A stretch of DNA of 64,000 bases from Glaciozyma antarctica PI12 (taxonomy: Eukaryota; Basidiomycota; Microbotryomycetes; Kriegeriales; Camptobasidiaceae). A model generated the notes under the pieces. That model had not been told where the DNA came from. It did not search any database and was given only the letters and a program-made list of their open reading frames with translations. Made by a program: the position numbers and the translations under genes. Numbering within the stretch: position 1 is the stretch's first letter; each line of letters opens with the position of its first letter. Below are positions 57,930 to 64,000 of this stretch, piece after piece. The stretch spans positions 282,578 to 346,577 of the forward strand of contig KZ627158.1 in NCBI GenBank assembly GCA_002917775.1, in the 5' to 3' direction.

Positions 57930-60293
57930 ATGAACCCGCTTTCCTTGTACCTCTCCTCGCCTGAAGCAGATCGGACTTCACCTGCAGCAGCAGCAACGCT
58001 ATCGTCCCTCCTCTCCTGTGAGCTTCACCAGGCGCGCTTGCAAGCTCCCACTGATCTGGCTCCATCGCAGACCTCTCTCAGCCCTCGAACGACCCACTTC
58101 CCGAACTCCGACGCAAGCTCCTCTCGCACCTCCTTTCCTCCCTATCCCCGAACTCCCAGCACCACCTCCTTTCCTCCAGTCCACCAGTCGTCCTCCTCCC
58201 GACCCTCTCCCTAATCAAGGCCCTCGGCCGCTCTCCCGCTGGATCGGAGGAGCTCTCGCGAGAGTCGGCGCTCCGCACCCTTCTCATCTTCGGAGGACTC
58301 TCACGTATCGCGGGACTAGAGGAAGATGTGCCGACGGGACGGGATCCGCTGCTGCCGCACGAGAGTGAAGGGTTACGGTGCCTGTGCAACACGCTCATGC
58401 TGTACCCGAGCGCGCGGGACCTGTTCCCTGTGCTGGTGATGGAGGACAGGAGCTGGGTGACGGGGATGGTGCGCCTGTTGCCGGTCGAGGGAGCCGGATT
58501 CCTCGGTGGTCGGCTGCTGTTCCTTCTCACCAGCAAGCCTGGAGATATCATCCCCGAGCTGGCAGAGAAAGGCGACGTCGTAGCTGCTCTCGTCGAGGTG
58601 CGCCTCTCCTTCCCTTCGCTTGCGCTCCACTAACGCTCGAAAACAGTTTGCAGACCGCTATATCACCACTCTCCGAACCGACCCTCTCTCACTCACCTCA
58701 GGCCCCGTTCCTACCCCCTGCGACACGCTCCGCGAGCACCTCAAGACGGCGTACAACCTCATGCTTCAATACGGACGACTCCCTCCTCCCTCCATCTCCC
58801 TCAGTCCTCCTTTGGATACCACGCATAGCGACGATGACGAGCTGAGCGACGCGCACACGGAGAGCACGGCGGGACCAGGGAGCAGGCCGACTAGTCCGTC
58901 GCCCAGCGTGCGAGGAAATGGGAGTCTTGGGAAAGTCGCTGGGGAGAAGGAGAGGAAGAAGCATTTCTGGGGGAAGAGTGGTGCGACGAGCAAGGAGAAG
59001 GAGGGGAGGGAAGACGTGCCGCAGAGGTCCAAGTCTCCGCGACTACTTGCGAAGCGGTTCAAGGACGCGGTCATTGGATCGTCGAGCCCGAGCAGCAGCA
59101 GCAGCAGCAACAGCTCAGCCAAGGCGCCATCACTACCATCGACCTCCCAAGACGGCGGCGAGCTCACTCTCTCCGCCTCGGCCATCTTCCTCCCTCTCTT
59201 TCAACCCTACCTCACCCTCTCTGTCCTCCTTCCCCTCGGCGACGACCCCAAATCCCCAAACCCCGCCCTCCTCTCCGCCCTCAACACCCTCCTCAACTTT
59301 CCCATCGCGCTCGAAGAGCTCGACGGCTTCGCCCACTCCTGGCTCCAGCCCGTCGACTACGCCCGAGTCGCCCATGCGTCGATAGGTCTCGCGCCTTTAC
59401 CGAGTCGGCTCGTCGAGCTACTGGAACGAACGTGTGACGCGTGGTTCCCGACCAACCTCGTGCCGAAGGGGTACAAGGGGAAGGCGCCTGTCCATCCGGA
59501 CGAGCTGATTCCGAAGGGAATGGGGGAGAGCGCGAGGGCCGAGGAGATCCTAGGTCCGCTCATGCTCCTTCTTCGCAAGCTTTCGATGCTCTCGGAACCC
59601 GCCCTACAGCTACGGTACCTCCTCCTTCCCGACGACATGTACGTTGTCTCCCGCTCCCTCCCTCGTTCGCCACTGACGTTATTCAACTCCAGCGACCGCT
59701 CCATCCCCCTCGAACGCCGCACCGACCTCACAGGCCATCTTATCCGCCTCCTCTCCTCCATTATGCTCCCCAACACCGCGTGCGGCGTCGGCGAGTTCAT
59801 CTACAACCTCTGCGACCGAAACCCGACTACTCTCTGCACGACGATTGGGTACGGCAACGCCTCTGGCTTTCTCCAGAACCGCGGCGAACTCATTCCTCCC
59901 CCTGCGATACCGTCGAAGAAGACCAAGTCCCCCTCTTCGACGACGGCGGGGACGAGACCTTCGGGATCGTGGGACCGCCCTAAAGCGACTCGCCCCGTCA
60001 ACCCTATCACGGGAGCGTTCGACGTCCCGGTCGATTCGGAAGCGGTGGAGATGACGGAGGAGGAGAAGCAGCGCGAGGCGGAGAGGTTGTACGTCCTCTT
60101 TGATCGGATGGCGAAATCGGGAGTGATGGAGGTGGAGAACCCTGTGAGGAAGGCGCAGACGGAGGGGAGGTTCATCGAGACGAGTGAGGAGGAGGAGGAG
60201 GAGATTAGAGCGATGAGGGAAGCGGAGGAGGAGGATGAGAGGGCGGTCGAGAGGGATTTGAAGGCGTACACGGCGAGGAAGGCGAGGCCTTGA
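57930..60293 (+). CDS. Ric8/synembryn, G-alpha chaperone and exchange factor
   Basis: Ric8 folds and activates heterotrimeric G-protein alpha subunits. The ATG at 57930 gives MNPLSLYLSSPEADRTSPAA. A 60 bp intron (GTGAGCTT...ATCGCAG) follows, then LSQPSNDPLPELRRKLLSHL and armadillo-like helices such as SALRTLLIFGGLSRIAGLEE and GLRCLCNTLMLYPSARDLFP. A Ser/Lys-rich insertion (about 58850-59150) interrupts the fold. ALNTLLNFPIALEELDGFAH, LRKLSMLSEPALQLRYLLLP and the family block IMLPNTACGVGEFIYNLCDR with IGYGNASGFLQNRGEL follow. The acidic C-terminus ends LKAYTARKARP at a TGA. Three introns. No other family has the GYGNAxGxLxxRG block. Confidence 0.9.
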
Positions 60294-60492
60294 GGTGGTG
60301 TGTTTTCGTGTAGACCTTCGTTCGCTCTTCCCCCTCGTATACTCCCCAGTAATCTCCCACTCCTCTCGCAACTTCGCAATAGCAAGCGCAATAGCAATCG
60401 CTCACAACACTCTCGTGGCCAAGGAACGATTCTCGGATTACTGGTAATGGAGAGTGCGAATACGGAGTGAAGAGGAGAATGAAGGACAAGAA

Positions 60493-63400
60493 TCAAAAGT
60501 CTGCGACTGTGGAGAGAAGCGAGGTCAGCAAACGCGGAGCGAGCGAAAGGAAACGACGACGTACAAATCGGGTCAACACCCTTCCAAGGAACGTGTTCCT
60601 CCCCCGCCTTCTTAAGCTCCCCAACGCGCTTCCTCTCCTCCCAATACTCCAAACTCCCATCCGTCACTACCGCCGGCTCCCAGTACGACTCGCCCGTATC
60701 GTTATCCCTCTTCCTCGTGAACCACCTCGCCTGGTGCGGCGGTAGCTCGCCCTTCTCCCTCGCGCGCCGAGTCCCCCGCTGGTGCTCCTCGAGATCCGTC
60801 TTGAGGTCGTTCGCCTTTTCGAACTTGCCGCTCTCGAACGCGTGCTGATCGGGTCGGAGACGGCAGTCGGTGGGAGGTAGCCAGGACTTGAGCTCGGGAT
60901 TCGTGTCGTTGAGCGTAATCGCGAAAGGAGTGCTGCGAAATGGGAGCGAGGTCAGAATGCGAGATCGAAACCAGTGAGGAGAACGGCGACCTACAGGTTG
61001 AATGGCATCCCGGGCGGCTTGACGGAGTTCTTCCAAAGGCGAATGTACTCGGGCTCGACCTCGCCCGCCTGCGTCGTCGGAACCGAAGCGTCGGGCGCGA
61101 GGTCGCCAGAACCGTGGCCGACGCGACGAGCGACGAGCTGGCTGTTCCACTTGCCCGCGATGTCCCAGTGCTCCTTGCCGCTCGCATCGACCACCTTGCC
61201 CTTGATCTCGCATGCACCGTTGCCGCGCCAGCCTCGAGGCTTGAACGTGAGCGTGCAGGTGTCGCCAGTTCGGTGGTTCGTGACGACCTGCGAGTAAAAG
61301 CATCAGCGGAAGCTTCGTTTCGACGAGCCGAGCGGCACGCACCATGTCCCCGTAGTGATCGATGATGGGGTTGCCGAAGAGGAAGTTGGAGACGGACGTC
61401 GTGACCTTGGTCCAGCTGTAGTGCTCGACGACGAGTCCGGGGATGCGAGGAGAGCTGGGGTAGTCGGGCGCCCACTCTTGCGGAATGCGGAGATTGACGT
61501 GCGCGATTCCAGTCGGCCGGATCTCGAAGCTCTTGCCGAGGAACTTGCTCTTCGCGTCGACTTCGCCGAAGTACTCCCAAGTCGGAGCTTGCGCGATACA
61601 CGCACTGATGGGCTGTAGCGCGGAGAGTCAGCGGTAGAAGCGGTCTCGGAGGGCGGAGGGGAGGGACGAACAGGGTGGTGCACGACTTGCTCGGAGATGT
61701 AGCGGTACTTCTTCTCGAGGTCGACGTACTCGAACGTCTCGCCCTGCACATTACGAAGTCAGAAATCGTTCGAAGCGTAGTCAAGCTCCCGACTCACGAG
61801 CATGGGGTTAAAGGGCTTCGCGATCCGACCGATGGTGGAGGAGTAGTTGGACATGGCGAACGCAGCGACGAAGGCTATCCGTTTGGTCGCATCCTCGTCC
61901 GAAGCCGCCGAATCGACTGAAGCAAGCGAGTCAGCACTGCCGCTGCGAGCGGAAGGATCAAGACGCACGGCACTCTGAGAACTCGAGATCCTCCGACATT
62001 CGCTGAAGCATCGACGTAGGCTCGTTGAAGAAGACGGGGAACGACTGCGACGAACGAGTCAGCCCACGCTCCCAAACCGCAAACGCATTAGAAACTCACA
62101 ATCTTGGTAAGGTCCTTGCCGATAGATCCCTTGAGAATAGCCCAAAGCGACACCGGCGGGCGGTTATCGTTGTCGATCGGCAACCGCTGCCGCAAGTTCT
62201 TGTACCCCTCGTACGGCGCCAGGTCCATATCCAGAATGTACTTCTCCGCCGGCTTAGCCCTCATGACTACTCCATCATCGGTAAATCGGTAAACTCCCAC
62301 TCTCGATCGCCTCGAAAAACTCCTCGAAAAAGTCCTCGCTCTCGTCGTCCGCCTCTCCGACGAGCGCAGAATCGACGAGCTGCTCCAGTTCGAGGGGGTT
62401 GAGCGTGTGCATCGTTGCGGAGCGCATGCGCATGCGGGAAGGGCTGAGAGATCCGCTGGCGGCGCGTCCGCGAGAACCGGTGGGGATGACGCTGAGGCGG
62501 AGGTTGGACGAGGGAGATGCCGTGAGGGGAGGAGGGAGGAAAGCTTCGCCGTCTTGAGGGAGTTGCGCGAGACTGGAATCCAAATCGGCGTAGCTGAGCG
62601 TCGGCGACAGTGCCGGAGAAGTAGCCAGCGTGGCGCGAACCTCCTGCAGCGCTCGCTTCCGCCGCGTGTTGTCCCTCCCGACCTTCTGCAGCTCGAGCTC
62701 GATCGCCGCGTGCTGAGCTGCGACCTCCTTCATGTTCTCCTCCCACAACCGCTTGGCGTCGATCTCGCGTTCGTACTTGCGCACGAAATACCGCTCGCGC
62801 TGCCCGACGACGTCCGTGTACTCGTTCAGCATCCCGCCGAGTGAAGCGAGCGATCCTCGTAGCGCTTCCTTGACGTCCGCTTGCCGTCCCGTGCTTGAAT
62901 GGATGCTCGAAGGCCGGCTGCTGAGGTCCGTAGGCGGGGCGAGCTCGTCGCGCGAAGGGACGACGAGGGAGGCGAGGAGCTGGACGGTGAGCTCGAGCTG
63001 GGCTTTCGTAGCGTTGGCAAGGAGCTCAAAGTCGTCTGCGCGCGGGACTCCCTCGGCGTCGCCGTTAAACGTCTCGTCGTCGCCCATGATCGAGCCATCG
63101 CGGTCGCCGAACGAGCCGGCGGGAGAGGGCTGACGTGAAGGATCACCGTTCACCTGCGGTCCGCGATCGTCGAGCGTGGGTGCGATAGAGGTAGCGTAAG
63201 TCGACGAGTTGGAGCCGGTGCGAACCATCTTGTCGGAGTCGCGGGCGAACTCGATATTTTGGCGGAGGACTTCGACCCAACGCATGACTTCGACGGGGTC
63301 TAGAGTAGCGCACAGATGAGTGATGGCTCAAGGAGCGAAAGCAAGGAGGACGCACGGTTGCCCTTGAGCCAAAAGCTGGGGAACGACTTGCCGAGCTTGT

Positions 63401-64000
63401 TGCTGATCTCGAACTTGAGCTTGTCGGGTCCAGGCGGCAGGATACGCGCGACGCTCATGCTGATCGCTCCTCTCGACGCCTTGCCTTCATCCTCCTGACT
63501 GCGGTAATACGAGAGCGTCCCTGCGAGTTCGCACCATCAGCTCCTGCCCTTCCCAACGCTCCCAGCGCGACGTACCGTTGTCGAGAACAAACCACCGCGA
63601 GCGGTAACCTCGAGCCATGTTCGTCCACTTGCTGAGGTACCCCCGCATCGACGGCGGCTGTCCAACGACGGGCGCGCTCCCCAAATCCGACGCCGCACGC
63701 AACGCTCTCCCTTCGTTCGTAGCCGCTGCACCACGACCATCAGCTTCCTCCCCCCATGCGCGAAGAAGAACCGATCTCACCATGCCTCAAGACCTGCTTA
63801 ATCCGCTCGTCCTTCGCCAAATCGACCGGGATCTTGCCCTTCCTATCCCTCGCCAGTACGTCCCCACCCTTGGCGATCACCAGCTTGATAATCCCCAAAT
63901 CCTTCCTCCTCGCCGCCTCGTGCAACACCGTACTCCCACTCACTCCATCCTTGGCTCCAAAGTCGATACACCTCGAACGTGGCTTGGCGATAAAGTGGTA
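60493..64000 (-). CDS. Oxysterol-binding protein, ankyrin-PH-OSBP type (Osh1/2-like), cut by the right window edge
   Basis: Lipid-transfer protein acting at ER contact sites. Reading from the right edge: ankyrin repeat ([20 protein letters not shown]), PH domain ([20 protein letters not shown]), a Ser/Pro region, and a coiled coil around [25 protein letters not shown]-like motif, [12 protein letters not shown], lies at about 62302-62340. The OSBP lipid-binding domain follows ([57 protein letters not shown] and the signature EQVVHHPPISA). It ends KGVDPI-FADF at a TGA (60493-60495) after a last intron. The N-terminus lies outside the window. Near 62280-62300, between the FFAT motif and the lipid-binding domain, the frame changes without an intron I can place. 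Confidence 0.93.

Noticed and set aside
59801-61345. 514-codon minus-strand open frame
   Set aside because: It joins antisense Ric8 sequence with true OSBP exons. Only the right-hand OSBP part (about 60570-60930) is real coding sequence.

Overview
The window looks like nuclear DNA of a GC-rich, intron-dense basidiomycete yeast, most likely a red yeast of the Sporidiobolales (Rhodotorula/Rhodosporidium type). The reasons are strong C/G preference at third codon positions, very close gene packing, and nearly every gene being cut by 50-90 bp introns with GTGAGT/GTACGT/GTGCGT donors, CTGAC/CTGAT branch-like motifs and CGCAG/CACAG acceptors. The species assignment is inference. I saw no transposon, virus-like element, rRNA, tRNA or CRISPR array.

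Layout. 1-4281: two minus-strand aminoacyl-tRNA synthetases (cytosolic LeuRS, cut by the left edge; mitochondrial-type TyrRS). 4615-9056: a divergent eukaryotic RNA-dependent RNA polymerase of the RNAi/quelling type. 9514-12348: an alpha-arrestin whose start codon is split by an intron. 13029-15291: a membrane-anchored histidine acid phosphatase. 15615-18255: cytosolic MetRS. 18434-21152: a TM9/EMP70 nonaspanin. 21153-23111: about 2 kb with splice-like signals but no gene I can support. 23112-28680: HIT protein, SLC35A-type nucleotide-sugar transporter, membrane-anchored cysteine synthase (Mcy1-like) and a ZGRF1/Mte1-type protein. 28769-29447: a hypothetical gene. 29850-33735: bestrophin-like channel and GPN-loop GTPase 2. 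34109-38876: vigilin/Scp160 multi-KH protein. 39798-43842: Atg27 and the U2 snRNP-associated SR140 protein. 43978-48517: NEDD1-like WD40 protein, mitochondrial Mtq1/PrmC methyltransferase and a glyoxalase-like protein. 49029-49312: a 59-residue mitofissin (Atg44/DUF1748). 49441-51216: secreted M28 aminopeptidase. 51616-52276: a ubiquitin gene followed by a truncated second unit. 52774-54990: Gcn5 acetyltransferase. 55242-56767: an F-box/LRR-type gene with an in-frame stop. 57930-60293: Ric8/synembryn. 60493 to the right edge: an ankyrin-PH-OSBP protein of the Osh1/2 type.

Most genes are housekeeping. The themes are translation (three synthetases, Mtq1, vigilin), membrane traffic and autophagy (TM9, Atg27, mitofissin, arrestin, OSBP), chromatin/RNA (Gcn5, SR140, RdRP) and signalling/cytoskeleton (Ric8, NEDD1). 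Many neighbours are head to head with gaps of roughly 100-500 bp, so shared promoters are likely. No single new system stands out. The most interesting items are the RdRP, the AT|G split start codon, the tiny mitofissin gene, the damaged ubiquitin array, and several places where clearly coding sequence jumps frame without a recognisable intron.
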